DNA of 64,000 bases, taken from contig UBNV01000010.1 of NCBI GenBank assembly GCA_900466945.1, positions 186,001 through 250,000 on the forward strand. The letters are read 5' to 3'. Position numbers and translations under genes: made by a program. The notes below the pieces were generated by a model. It was not told where the DNA came from. It was given only the letters and a program-made list of their open reading frames with translations, and did no database searches. The stretch is from Hyphomicrobiales bacterium (GTDB lineage: Bacteria > Pseudomonadota > Alphaproteobacteria > Rhizobiales > Rhizobiaceae). Positions 35,056-43,578 of the stretch are shown here, in pieces (the stretch's first letter is position 1; each line of letters starts with the position of its first letter).

Positions 35056-35982
35056 TTGGCAGAAGAACAGAAGGAAAGCTTCATCCGGGCTGGTTATGAC
35101 CAGAGCTCGTTTCGCTATCTCATGAAGCGCATCTTCTGGCGCCTGATCGCTCCGCTGCCGGACAAGCTCTACATCCAGCTCAAGTTCTGGAGCATCAAGG
35201 GCGAATGGCCCGATGTCGACCACCCCAAGACCTTTTCGGAAAAGGTCCAGTACCGGAAGATCCACGACCGCAATCCGCTCTATGGCAAGCTCGTCGACAA
35301 GCTTGCGGTAAAGGACTTTGTCGCCGAGAAGGTCGGTGCCCAGCACGTGATCCCGACCTATTGGGCCGGCACGAAGCTCTCCGATGTCGACTGGACGACG
35401 ATCCCGCTGCCAGTGGTCATCAAGCCAAACCATGCGAGTGGACTCGGTGAGTTTCTCTATACGCCCGAGGATGTCGAAGCGCTCAAGCGCCATGATCCCT
35501 GCGCCAAGTGGTTGTCGATCGATCATGCCCGGTACAACAGGGAATGGGCCTATTCGCAGGTCGAGCGCAAGGTCGTCATCGAGAAGATGCTAAGCAAGGA
35601 CGGCGGCATTCCCTGGGATTACCGCTGTTTCGTCTTCAAGGGCCGGCTGTCGCATATCATCATCGACACACGTACTGACGATCAGGGATACTCCGCCACC
35701 TATTCCCGCGACTGGGAGCGTCTGCCCTTCTTCGACCCGGATTACTATCCGCCCTATCCGCAGGAAATCCCGCGGCCGGAGCAATTCGACCTGATGGTGT
35801 CTCTTTCGGAAGCCCTTGGTCGCGACCTGGATTTCGTCCGCGTCGATCTGTTCGACACGGGCGACAATCTCTACGTCGGCGAGCTCACGCTTTATCCCGG
35901 TGGCGGCTTCGAAGCCTTTGAACCGGCGGAATACGATCGCCTTATCGGCGACAAATGGGTGCTTCCCGCCCGCAGGTCGTAA
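35056..35982 (+). CDS. TupA-like ATP-grasp protein
   Basis: A 308-residue protein matching the TupA-like ATP-grasp family (amidoligase-like enzymes often found in surface polysaccharide clusters). Characteristic parts are the HPKTFSEKVQYRKIHDRNPLYGKLVDK N-terminal block, VIPTYWAGTKLSDVDW, VVIKPNHASG (ATP-binding lysine), IPWDYRCFVFKG and the C-terminal DFVRVDLFDTGDNLYVGELTLYPGGG metal-binding block. TTG 35056 is the start, with GGAG eight bases upstream. It stands alone here without glycosyltransferases, divergent from tctD. It may join an amino acid or similar group to a surface polymer; substrate unknown. Confidence 0.8.
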   Translation: MAEEQKESFIRAGYDQSSFRYLMKRIFWRLIAPLPDKLYIQLKFWSIKGEWPDVDHPKTFSEKVQYRKIHDRNPLYGKLVDKLAVKDFVAEKVGAQHVIPTYWAGTKLSDVDWTTIPLPVVIKPNHASGLGEFLYTPEDVEALKRHDPCAKWLSIDHARYNREWAYSQVERKVVIEKMLSKDGGIPWDYRCFVFKGRLSHIIIDTRTDDQGYSATYSRDWERLPFFDPDYYPPYPQEIPRPEQFDLMVSLSEALGRDLDFVRVDLFDTGDNLYVGELTLYPGGGFEAFEPAEYDRLIGDKWVLPARRS

Positions 35983-35996
35983 CTCTGGCGCCGCTT

Positions 35997-36224
35997 TCAG
36001 GCCTGGACGGTTCTGACGTCCAGTGACGCCATTGCCTCTGATGGTGGAGACTTCAGCGCTTCGATCAGCGATGCCATGATCGCCGTGCGCAATGCATATG
36101 TGTTGGCAGTGGTCTTCTTGTGGTCCAGCCTTTGGGCAGCAACGACCAGATTGGCACCCTGCTGCATGACGATCTGCTGCGCACGCACCATCGCCCAAGT
36201 CTCGATTTCGGTATGGTCAGTCAT
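35997..36224 (-). CDS. Small hypothetical protein
   Basis: A 75-residue frame with ATG at 36224 preceded by GGGGATGCGGAC, ending 14 bases from the convergent ATP-grasp gene. The product is soluble and helical, with no cysteines, membrane segments or motifs that I recognise (contains WAMVRAQQIVMQQGANLVVA). It fills a space between two plus-strand genes where little else codes, which supports it modestly. Function unknown. Confidence 0.5.
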   Translation of the reverse strand: MTDHTEIETWAMVRAQQIVMQQGANLVVAAQRLDHKKTTANTYALRTAIMASLIEALKSPPSEAMASLDVRTVQA

Positions 36225-36446
36225 GTCCGCATCCCCAGCTAAGTCATTTAGCCCACGAGGCTTTCTCGAATCAGCCTCACGCCCTGAGAATATTCGATTA
36301 TATCGATTAGTTAAATCAGCGATCCAAAAAACGTCATGAATTGCCCAGCACGAATGGTTGCTTATTCTGAAATTATTGGAGTTGGCACTTCAGCCTTCCT
36401 TAAGATGGTTTTGATTTATTACAGTAGGTCAAGCATAGGAGGCGTG

Positions 36447-37193
36447 ATGAGTTGCCAAGGTTGCAAAAATGGAACCGCCTTCGGATCAACGTTTTCAATG
36501 GCTTTCCAGCCGATCATCGATACGCGTCGCCGTGAAGTGTTCGCGCATGAGGCCTTGGTCCGGGGCGTTGACGGGAGCGGAGCCGGGTCTGTCCTCTCCC
36601 TCGTCGATCCCGATAATCGCTATGCGTTCGACCAGCAATGCCGGGTGCGAGCCATAGAGCTCGCGGCGGACCTCTTTCCTCGTCACGCGATGCCACACCT
36701 CTCGATCAACTTCATGCCGAATGCCGTCTACGAGCCGCGTGCCTGTATTCGCCAGACGCTGGAGACTGCGCGCCGCACGGATTTCCCGCTCGACCGGATC
36801 ATCTTCGAGTTCACCGAGGTCGAGAAGCTTGATACGGCCCATCTGCTTAACATCCTGAGAAGCTACCGCGAGATCGGCTTCAAGACGGCGATAGACGACT
36901 TCGGGGCCGGCTATTCCGGTCTCAACCTTCTGACGCAATTCCAACCGGATCTGGTCAAGCTCGACATGGATCTGATCCGTGGCATCGACACGGATAGGGT
37001 CAAGCAGATCGTGGTGAGACGGACGCTCGACATGCTGCGCGATCTCGGCGTTACGGCTGTATGTGAGGGTGTGGAGACCTTCGGCGAACTCGAGATGCTG
37101 ACGGATCTCGGTGTGGACCTTATTCAAGGCTATTACATCGCCCACCCAACATTCGAGGGACTGAGCCCCATACCCACCGCGCTCGCCGCCTGA
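36447..37193 (+). CDS. Stand-alone EAL-domain cyclic-di-GMP phosphodiesterase
   Basis: A 248-residue protein that is essentially one EAL domain. The motifs read AHEALVRG, SINFMPNAVYEP, FEFTEVE, DDFGAGYSGLNLL, VKLDMDLI, CEGVET and QGYY, so metal and substrate residues appear present and activity is plausible. The N-terminus is MSCQGCKNG, a CxxC pair that could bind metal or sense redox state. ATG 36447 follows AGGAGG at 36437; the frame is open upstream to 36336 without conserved sequence. It resembles short EAL proteins of the BLUF/YahA-like subgroup but has no sensor domain. It ends just before a strong terminator. Confidence 0.88.
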   Translation: MSCQGCKNGTAFGSTFSMAFQPIIDTRRREVFAHEALVRGVDGSGAGSVLSLVDPDNRYAFDQQCRVRAIELAADLFPRHAMPHLSINFMPNAVYEPRACIRQTLETARRTDFPLDRIIFEFTEVEKLDTAHLLNILRSYREIGFKTAIDDFGAGYSGLNLLTQFQPDLVKLDMDLIRGIDTDRVKQIVVRRTLDMLRDLGVTAVCEGVETFGELEMLTDLGVDLIQGYYIAHPTFEGLSPIPTALAA

Positions 37194-37215
37194 GGACCGC
37201 AGATTGCTTCTATGG

Positions 37216-37243
37216 AAAGGGCCGCCCGTGAGAGCGGCCCTTT
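37216..37243 (+). terminator. Terminator after EAL gene
   Basis: Perfect 10-base stem AAAGGGCCGC / GCGGCCCTTT with an 8-base loop, 23 bases after the EAL stop. The arm itself ends in TTT and is followed by gcctgtt, so the tail is short. Confidence 0.75.
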
Positions 37244-37428
37244 GCCTGTTCGGCGTTGTCCAGGACCGCACAACTTCACACCCCACGTTCGTGTTGCTGA
37301 TCGGCCCCGAGGAATCGCGCAGGCTGAAGGGAAAAACGGAGGGTGCTGCATCCACCATTTCAGGTGGAACAAGGGGGGCAGGACGGCGTTAGCTGGCGTC
37401 GGACACCGCCACGCCCAAGGATGCCAGC

Positions 37429-40083
37429 ATGCCCTTTCCCGTCTCAACTTACCGCCTGCAGTTCCGCGGTGGCATGGATTTCGACCGTGCCATCGGGCTG
37501 GTGCCATATCTGAAGCGGCTCGGCATCACGCATCTCTATGCTTCGCCCGTTTTCGCCGCTACGGGAGGTTCGACTCATGGTTATGATGTCACCGATGCCA
37601 ACTTGATCGATCCGCTGCTCGGTGGCCGCAAGGGGCTCGAGCGGCTGTCTGCCGAACTTAAGGCAGAGGGACTCGGTCTGATCCTCGACATTGTACCCAA
37701 CCACATGGCGGCGAGCCTCGAAAACAAGTGGTGGCGCAGCGTCATTGAATGGGGTGAGGCGAGCCAGTACGGGCACTATTTCGACGTCGACTGGAGCCAG
37801 CGGCTGACCTTGCCTTTCCTGGGCAAGCCCTTCGAGCAAGCGGCCTCGGAAGGCGAGGTCACACTCTCGCTCGACCGCGAGCATGGGGCGCTTGCTATCC
37901 GGTACTTCGACAGTTTCTACCCGCTCAATCCTTCGACCTATCCCACGGTCCTTCAAGGAGGCGACGATACCCTGGCTGCACAGCTTGCCGAACTGGGGCG
38001 GCACGCAGAGGCTGGCGAGGAAGAGGTGTTCCACGACGCGGTCCGTGCGCTTTGCGCCGACGATGGCTACGACCGCCTGATCGCTCTCATGAACGAACGC
38101 TTTGGTGACCCGCAGTTCCTCATGTCCGTCCATGATCTGCAGCCCTATCGCCTGATGCACTGGTCGGAAGCGGCCAAGGGCTTGAGCTATCGGCGCTTCT
38201 TCGAAATCGCCGGCTTGGTGGGGCTGAGGGTTGAAGCCGAAGACGTGTTCGATGATGCCCATCGAACCATCCTGGACTTGGTCCGGTCCGGTCATGTGGA
38301 CGGATTGCGGATCGACCATGTCGATGGCCTCGCCGATCCCGCCGGTTATCTGCAGCGGCTGCGCCGCTGCGTTGGAGACGATGTCTACATTGTCGTCGAG
38401 AAGATCCTTGCCCCCGGTGAGCAACTGCCCACCGACTGGCCTGTTCAGGGTTCGACTGGATACGAATTCATCGCGGCGCAGGTGCCTGCCTTCCTCGACA
38501 CCGAGGGCTTTCTACAACTGCGCCAGGCCTATGGGGTGCTTGCCGGTGAAGCCTTGTCCATCCCGGAGCGGATGCGAGAAGCGAAGCTCCGGATGATCCG
38601 GGTGAATTTTGCCGGTGAGGTCAAGGCGCTGGTCAAGCAGGGAAGCGAACTGCTTGGACTTGTGGAGGAGACGATGCGCAGGGGGCTGGAGGAGCTTCTT
38701 CTCGGCTTTCCCCGCTATCGGACCTACGGCGCCCAAGGGCAGATGTCGCCTGACGATTGCCAGCTTCTCGATCAGGTGTTGGCCGGGGCGAAGACCCGGC
38801 TGGATGCCACAGCCGCCGATGCCGCCTGGTCGATCGTTGACATGCTCAAGGGATCGGGACGCTCTGAGGATGATCGTGTCGCGGATGACATTTTCCGGAG
38901 GCGCTTCCAGCAGCTGACCGGGCCGCTGATGGCGAAATCGCTGGAAGACACGCTGTTCTTTCGCCATGTCGAATTTCTTGCGCTTAATGAAGTTGGCGGC
39001 GAGCTGGAGCCGGATGAGGGTGGGCTCGACCACTTCCATTCCGAGATGGGCAAACGGCTTGTCAACCAGCCTCTCGGGCTCTCTGCCTCGTCCACCCATG
39101 ACACGAAACGAGGCGAAGACGCCCGCGCGCGGCTTTTTGCGCTGGCCGAAGATGCCGATCGTTTCGTCAGTCTCTTCAAGCGGTGGCGGGAGATGAACAA
39201 CGGTGCTGTCCAGATCCTCGATGACGGGCCGGCGCCAGATCCCGAGCTCCAATGGATGATCTTCCAGGCGATCGCCGCGCATTGGCCGGTGGAGCTCCAT
39301 GCCGGGGATCAGGAAGGTGTCGCCGACTTCACGGAGCGGCTTCTTGCCTTCCTGGAGAAATCCGTACGAGAGGCCAAGCTGCGCAGTGACTGGAACGGCG
39401 TCAACGAAGTCTTCGAGACGGCCGTGAGGGACTATGTCCGGACGCTCATGCTCGACAACCATGCCTTCGTTCGGGAAGTCTCCGACGAGATCCGCCCGCT
39501 CATTCACGGCGGTCTGATCAACAGCCTCAGCCTTACAGCGATCAAGCTGACCGCGCCCGGCATCCCCGACATTTATCAGGGCAGCGAAGGCATCGACTTG
39601 AGCTTCGTCGACCCCGACAACCGCCGTCCGCAGGCCTTCTCCACGCTGTCAGAGTTCGATCCGAATGCGTCGGTGTCTTGGAACGACCGCAAGGCACTGG
39701 AGGCTGGATGGTTGAAGCAGGCACTGGTGGGGCGCCTTCTCGCCCTGCGCCACAAAAAGCCGAAGCTCTTCTTGCAAGGTGACTATGTTCCCTTGGAGTG
39801 CGAAGGTACTCGGCGACAGCATGTGATCGCCTTTGCCCGTCGGCATGGCGATCAAGCAGTGGTGACGCTCGCCTCTCGCTATCCGATGGCCATGCTCCGG
39901 GACGGTCGTGGACGGGAGGCTGATCAGTTCTGGGCTGACACCAGGCTGGTGCTACCCGATGGCTTCCGTGATCGAGCCTGGAGCGAAGTGCTTTCGGGGC
40001 GCGAATATACCAAGAGGGAAGCCGTCATGATTCGAGACGTGATGGATGACCAGGTTGTTGCCATCCTCACGGCGGATAATTGA
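37429..40083 (+). CDS. treY: Malto-oligosyltrehalose synthase
   Basis: An 884-residue GH13 enzyme that converts the reducing-end linkage of maltodextrins to an alpha,alpha-1,1 bond, making maltooligosyl trehalose. The N-terminal STYRLQF and LYASPVFAATGGSTHGYDV are TreY signatures; the catalytic aspartate is Asp296 in LRIDHVDGLADP and the acid/base Glu324 in VVEKILAPGEQLP, with the GSTGYEF segment after it. Full length for the family. The usual partner treZ (trehalohydrolase) and glycogen genes are not in the window. The ATG follows an atypical ribosome site (aaggatgccagc). Likely role is trehalose synthesis for stress protection. Confidence 0.95.
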   Translation: MPFPVSTYRLQFRGGMDFDRAIGLVPYLKRLGITHLYASPVFAATGGSTHGYDVTDANLIDPLLGGRKGLERLSAELKAEGLGLILDIVPNHMAASLENKWWRSVIEWGEASQYGHYFDVDWSQRLTLPFLGKPFEQAASEGEVTLSLDREHGALAIRYFDSFYPLNPSTYPTVLQGGDDTLAAQLAELGRHAEAGEEEVFHDAVRALCADDGYDRLIALMNERFGDPQFLMSVHDLQPYRLMHWSEAAKGLSYRRFFEIAGLVGLRVEAEDVFDDAHRTILDLVRSGHVDGLRIDHVDGLADPAGYLQRLRRCVGDDVYIVVEKILAPGEQLPTDWPVQGSTGYEFIAAQVPAFLDTEGFLQLRQAYGVLAGEALSIPERMREAKLRMIRVNFAGEVKALVKQGSELLGLVEETMRRGLEELLLGFPRYRTYGAQGQMSPDDCQLLDQVLAGAKTRLDATAADAAWSIVDMLKGSGRSEDDRVADDIFRRRFQQLTGPLMAKSLEDTLFFRHVEFLALNEVGGELEPDEGGLDHFHSEMGKRLVNQPLGLSASSTHDTKRGEDARARLFALAEDADRFVSLFKRWREMNNGAVQILDDGPAPDPELQWMIFQAIAAHWPVELHAGDQEGVADFTERLLAFLEKSVREAKLRSDWNGVNEVFETAVRDYVRTLMLDNHAFVREVSDEIRPLIHGGLINSLSLTAIKLTAPGIPDIYQGSEGIDLSFVDPDNRRPQAFSTLSEFDPNASVSWNDRKALEAGWLKQALVGRLLALRHKKPKLFLQGDYVPLECEGTRRQHVIAFARRHGDQAVVTLASRYPMAMLRDGRGREADQFWADTRLVLPDGFRDRAWSEVLSGREYTKREAVMIRDVMDDQVVAILTADN

Positions 40084-40159
40084 TGTGAGGGAGAGAACTG
40101 CCGACCGTGAAGGGGCGATGCTTTTGTCCCCTCGGGCTTGCCGGTTTCGAAGGCAATGA

Positions 40160-40183
40160 AAAGGCCGCACTTTTGCGCCCTTT
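40160..40183. terminator. Hairpin between treY and DUF982 gene
   Basis: AAAGGCCGCA (40160-40169) and TGCGCCCTTT (40174-40183) pair with one mismatch around a CTTT loop, between convergent genes. A second, weaker stem (AGGGG/CCCCT) lies at about 40110-40132. Confidence 0.55.
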
Positions 40184-40192
40184 GCGTTCCCC

Positions 40193-40495
40193 TCAGGCAA
40201 CGGCATGGTTGCGTTGCGGACGGAAACTGATCTGGCGCGCCGGATCCATGCATTCCCGAATTCCAGCCTCGGCGGCAGCCGCTAGGAAGGCACTGCGGGC
40301 CAGTTCCGACGAGCGGCTGCCGCGCAAAGCGTGCCGGCACAGGCGAATGGCGCGCTCATAGGCGAAGCCACGTCTGGTCGGCCATTCGGCATCGAGAAAG
40401 TCGAGTGCGTCATAGGCATTCAGGAAGCGCCGGGTCAGTCCGCAGGGCAGTTCCAGTTCGACGGGGCGGGTCCAGGTAAAATCGGCTTCGGTCAT
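40193..40495 (-). CDS. DUF982 protein
   Basis: A 100-residue protein matching DUF982, a small family of unknown function that is largely restricted to, and multi-copy in, rhizobia. Typical parts are VELELPCGLTRRFLNAYDALDFLDAEWPT and AYERAIRLCRHALRGSRSSELAR. The frame is open to 40558, but ATG 40495 follows GGAGGAAGG and begins the conserved part. It is convergent with treY and tandem with the PfkB kinase gene. No function can be proposed. Confidence 0.82.
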   Translation of the reverse strand: MTEADFTWTRPVELELPCGLTRRFLNAYDALDFLDAEWPTRRGFAYERAIRLCRHALRGSRSSELARSAFLAAAAEAGIRECMDPARQISFRPQRNHAVA

Positions 40496-40567
40496 GCCTT
40501 CCTCCATTTCGCAGCGATGAACTCGCAGGCGGCTCACCGGTTCCCGGAAGGCGATCAAATAAAGATG

Positions 40568-41425
40568 CTAGGAGATTGATTTTTCGGTTGCCGAGGCATG
40601 TGCTGCCTGTTCTCGCTGCTCCAGCCAATCCGTCGTGATGTCTCCTGCGAGCCTTGTCGCCTCGACAATGTCACTGCCTTCGAGCAATCCATGAAGCAGA
40701 GCCCCGCTGAAGCTGTCGCCGGCGCCGATCGTGTCCCGGACGCTGACCGTGCGGGCAAGAGATATCGTCCGCTCCGTATCTCCGTCAAAGAGCGAGATAT
40801 GACCCGGTCCGTCGGTCATCACGAGCTGTGCCAGGCGTTGTGTGCCGAGTTCTGCAGCCATGCGCCAGATATCCCCCAGTGCCATGCCAGGAAGATCGGC
40901 TTTCGACCCCACCATGACATCGACCGGTCGTGGTCCGCCGTCGCGAAGCGGCAGTTGCGACACGACGAGAGGGGCGCGCTCCAGCGATTCGAAAATGGTC
41001 TGCGGCAGTTTCGGCGCGTTCACGTAAAAGGCATCGGCATGCACGGGCTTGTCGAGCAGGAAGGTGCGCGATAGCCGGTGTTCGCTCGACAGGATGGTGC
41101 GCTCGCCGATCGGATCGAGCAGGATATCGGCAAAATCGGTCCCACCCTCGCGGCGTGCGATCAGTCTCGTGTCGAACCCTGTCGCCTGGAGATCCGCAAG
41201 CGCGGTCTCCCCGTGGGCATCCGCCATCAAATTCGAGAGAAGCGCCACGTCATGGCCGAGATCCAGCAGCCGTCTGGCGGTGAAGTATCCACCGCCGCCA
41301 AGGCGGGTCTCGCGCGACGACCAGGCAATGCGGCCGCCGGCGCGAAGCGGCTCGGTCAGCCGCCAGATACGGTCATGGTTGATGTGGCCTATGACGATGA
41401 CCCGCTTGCTGGCGACGTTCGTCAT
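40568..41425 (-). CDS. PfkB-family sugar kinase
   Basis: A 285-residue carbohydrate kinase of the ribokinase/PfkB family. The N-terminal VIVIGHINHDRIWRL and the GRIAWSSRETRLGGGGYFTA glycine-rich segment bind sugar; the catalytic and anion-hole motif is DTIGAGDSFSGALL near the C-terminus. The sugar substrate is not evident. It begins with a four-base overlap (ATGA) at the end of the LacI regulator, so it is co-translated with it. An open frame reaches back to 41485, but ATG 41425 is the natural start. It may phosphorylate a sugar released or oxidised by the divergent thuAB-like products. Confidence 0.85.
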   Translation of the reverse strand: MTNVASKRVIVIGHINHDRIWRLTEPLRAGGRIAWSSRETRLGGGGYFTARRLLDLGHDVALLSNLMADAHGETALADLQATGFDTRLIARREGGTDFADILLDPIGERTILSSEHRLSRTFLLDKPVHADAFYVNAPKLPQTIFESLERAPLVVSQLPLRDGGPRPVDVMVGSKADLPGMALGDIWRMAAELGTQRLAQLVMTDGPGHISLFDGDTERTISLARTVSVRDTIGAGDSFSGALLHGLLEGSDIVEATRLAGDITTDWLEQREQAAHASATEKSIS

Positions 41426-42450
41426 TCGGCCTTTTCCTTCGGCACGGGGCGGCTCGTCTCGCGCAGGATAAGCTCGATCGGCCAAAGCTCGCCTATGTCA
41501 GAGGGCTCGCGGCCTGACAGCATCTCTAGCGCGAGGTCGACGATGCGCGTTCCGGCTGCGCGGATCGAGGAGCGCGTGGTTGAAAGTGCGGGTACCATGT
41601 TTTCTGCGGTCAGATAGGGGAAGACATCGTCATGGGCGATGACCGAGATGTCTTGGCCGACGACTAGGTTTCTCGATCTAGCTGCACGATAGATGCCGAG
41701 TGCCGTCATCATTGAGCCCGCGACGAACGCCGTGGGGCGCGGGCGCTCGTCCAGCATCGAGCAGGCGATGCGGAAGCCGATCTCGTCGGTGAAGTCGCTA
41801 TGGGTCACAAGCTTCGGGTCGATCTCCACTCCGCACGACGAGAGGGCCGCCTTGTAGCCTGCAAGTCTATGCAGTGTGAAGGTCAGGCCTTCCCGGCCAT
41901 TCAGCATCGCGATGCGCCGGTGACCGAGATCGAGCAGATGCTCGGTGCTGCGGCGGATCGCACCTTCATTGTCGATGTCCAGCCAGGCATGCGGCACATC
42001 CGTCTCCGAGCGGCCATGCACGATGAAGGGCAGGTTCAGCTGGTGGAGGAGGGCGATGCGCGGATCTCTGGGACGCGGCGAATGAATGACGACGGCATCC
42101 ACCCTGCGGCTTTCTGCCAGCCGCCGGTAGAGCTGCAATTCATCTGATGTGTCGTGTTCGGTCATCGGCGTGATCAGGATGTCGATATCCTCGCCGCTCA
42201 GACGCTCTGCCATGCCGCTCATGAATTCGGAGAACTGGTAGTCGCTGGCTTTTGTCATCACAACGCCAATGGCACCGGCCCGTCCGGTCGCTAGGCGCAC
42301 CGCATTGATATTGGGCCGGTAGCCGAGGCGGGCAGCTTCCTCCATCACGCGAATGCGGGTCGCTTCGTTCACCTCGGGATAACCGCTCAAGGCGCGGCTC
42401 ACCGTCGTCGGCGACAGTCCGATATGCTTGGCAAATTCCTTGAGCTTCAT
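41422..42450 (-). CDS. LacI-family transcriptional regulator
   Basis: A 342-residue LacI/GalR-type repressor: helix-turn-helix at residues 1-25 (MKLKEFAKHIGLSPTTVSRA), hinge helix region (NINAVRLATGRAGAIGVV), and a sugar-binding core. The ATG at 42450 gives the canonical start; the frame is open to 42486. Coupled to the PfkB kinase gene and divergent from the thuA-like gene. Two LacI-type operator sequences with CG centres lie in the intergenic gap, so it likely controls both directions. The effector is probably a sugar; trehalose-like disaccharides are a guess from the neighbours. Confidence 0.92.
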   Translation of the reverse strand: MKLKEFAKHIGLSPTTVSRALSGYPEVNEATRIRVMEEAARLGYRPNINAVRLATGRAGAIGVVMTKASDYQFSEFMSGMAERLSGEDIDILITPMTEHDTSDELQLYRRLAESRRVDAVVIHSPRPRDPRIALLHQLNLPFIVHGRSETDVPHAWLDIDNEGAIRRSTEHLLDLGHRRIAMLNGREGLTFTLHRLAGYKAALSSCGVEIDPKLVTHSDFTDEIGFRIACSMLDERPRPTAFVAGSMMTALGIYRAARSRNLVVGQDISVIAHDDVFPYLTAENMVPALSTTRSSIRAAGTRIVDLALEMLSGREPSDIGELWPIELILRETSRPVPKEKAE

Positions 42451-42792
42451 TCCTGTCGTCGATCCCCGGCGGGAACATCTCCGCATCTGTCGGCTTATGT
42501 CATGCCATGGTGCATTCTGACAATTCTACACCCCTGATGTCAAAGCGCTTCCAAACAGGCATTGATTTGAGGCTGCCAAAGCAGGTGTCGGAGCGTCCAG
42601 ATGAGGTTTCGGGACAATAAAATCCCATTTGACACCGCCGCTGCGGCCTGCAAAATTCGGTGCCAAACCGCTTTCAAATTTTTCCTCCCGTGCCCTAGTT
42701 TCGTTCTTATTCCTTCCTAGGTCAGAGGGGCGACGGTTTGCGTCGTGGCATTGCTGACGGGCGGTTACAGGTCCTAACCAAGGAGAATAGAC
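42451..42792. promoter_or_regulatory. Divergent control region with two LacI-type operators
   Basis: A 342-base gap between the LacI regulator and the thuA-like gene. AAGCGCTT at 42543-42550 (within CAAAGCGCTTCC) is a perfect LacI-type dyad, and AAACCGCTTT at 42665-42674 is a near-dyad with the same central CG. Their centres are about 123 bases apart, a spacing that would allow DNA looping. The gap is more AT-rich than its surroundings. AAGGAGAA lies just before the thuA-like start. Confidence 0.6.
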
Positions 42793-43578
42793 GTGGCGAT
42801 CAGAACGGTTGTCTGGGGTGAAAACATTCACGAGCGCGAGAACGCCATCGTCCGGGAGATTTATCCCGACGGCATGCATGCGACGATTGCCGCTGCGCTG
42901 AACGAGGATGCGCAAATCGAGGCGACGACGGCGACGCTGCAGGAGCCGGAACACGGCTTGCCTGTGGATCGGTTAGCCGAGACCGACGTGCTCGTTTGGT
43001 GGGGTCACAAGGCGCATGGCGATGTCTCCGACGAGATCGTGGAGCGGGTCGCTAAGCGGGTCTGGGAAGGCATGGGACTGCTGGTTCTGCATTCCGGGCA
43101 TTTTGCCAAGCCGTTCAAGCGGCTGATGGGCACGCCCTGTGCGCTGAAGTGGCGTGAAGCCGGCGAACGCGAGCGGATCTGGACGGTCAATCCCGGCCAT
43201 CCGATTGCGGCCGGCATTCCTGAGAATTTCGTGCTGGAAAACGAGGAAATGTACGGCGAGTTCTTCTCGGTTCCCGAACCGCTTGAAACCGTCTTCATCT
43301 CGTGGTTCGCCGGCGGCGAGATTTTCCGCTCGGGCCTGACATGGCGGCGTGGCGCTGGAAACATCTTCTATTTCCGGCCCGGCCATGAAACTTACCCGAC
43401 CTATCATGATGCGAATGTTCAGCAGGTCATCCGCAACGGGGTCAAATGGGCATATAATCCGATGCCGCGCTACGGCGCCGTGCACGACGCTCCGAACGTC
43501 CCGGTCGAGCAGGCGCTTGAGCGGATCACCGAACGTGGTCCGCGTCTCCACCAGGCTGGCGAGGAAGGCTATAAATGA
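42793..43578 (+). CDS. thuA: ThuA-like protein
   Basis: A 261-residue protein of the ThuA family, with a class I glutamine amidotransferase-like fold. Signatures include [13 protein letters not shown] near the N-terminus, [13 protein letters not shown] and [18 protein letters not shown]. In Sinorhizobium meliloti ThuA and ThuB act together in forming 3-keto derivatives of trehalose and related disaccharides. Start is GTG 42793 with AAGGAGAA six bases upstream. It overlaps the thuB-like gene by four bases. No ABC transporter genes accompany it here, so it may be a paralogue of the thuEFGKAB set rather than the canonical one. Confidence 0.8.
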   Translation: MAIRTVVWGENIHERENAIVREIYPDGMHATIAAALNEDAQIEATTATLQEPEHGLPVDRLAETDVLVWWGHKAHGDVSDEIVERVAKRVWEGMGLLVLHSGHFAKPFKRLMGTPCALKWREAGERERIWTVNPGHPIAAGIPENFVLENEEMYGEFFSVPEPLETVFISWFAGGEIFRSGLTWRRGAGNIFYFRPGHETYPTYHDANVQQVIRNGVKWAYNPMPRYGAVHDAPNVPVEQALERITERGPRLHQAGEEGYK

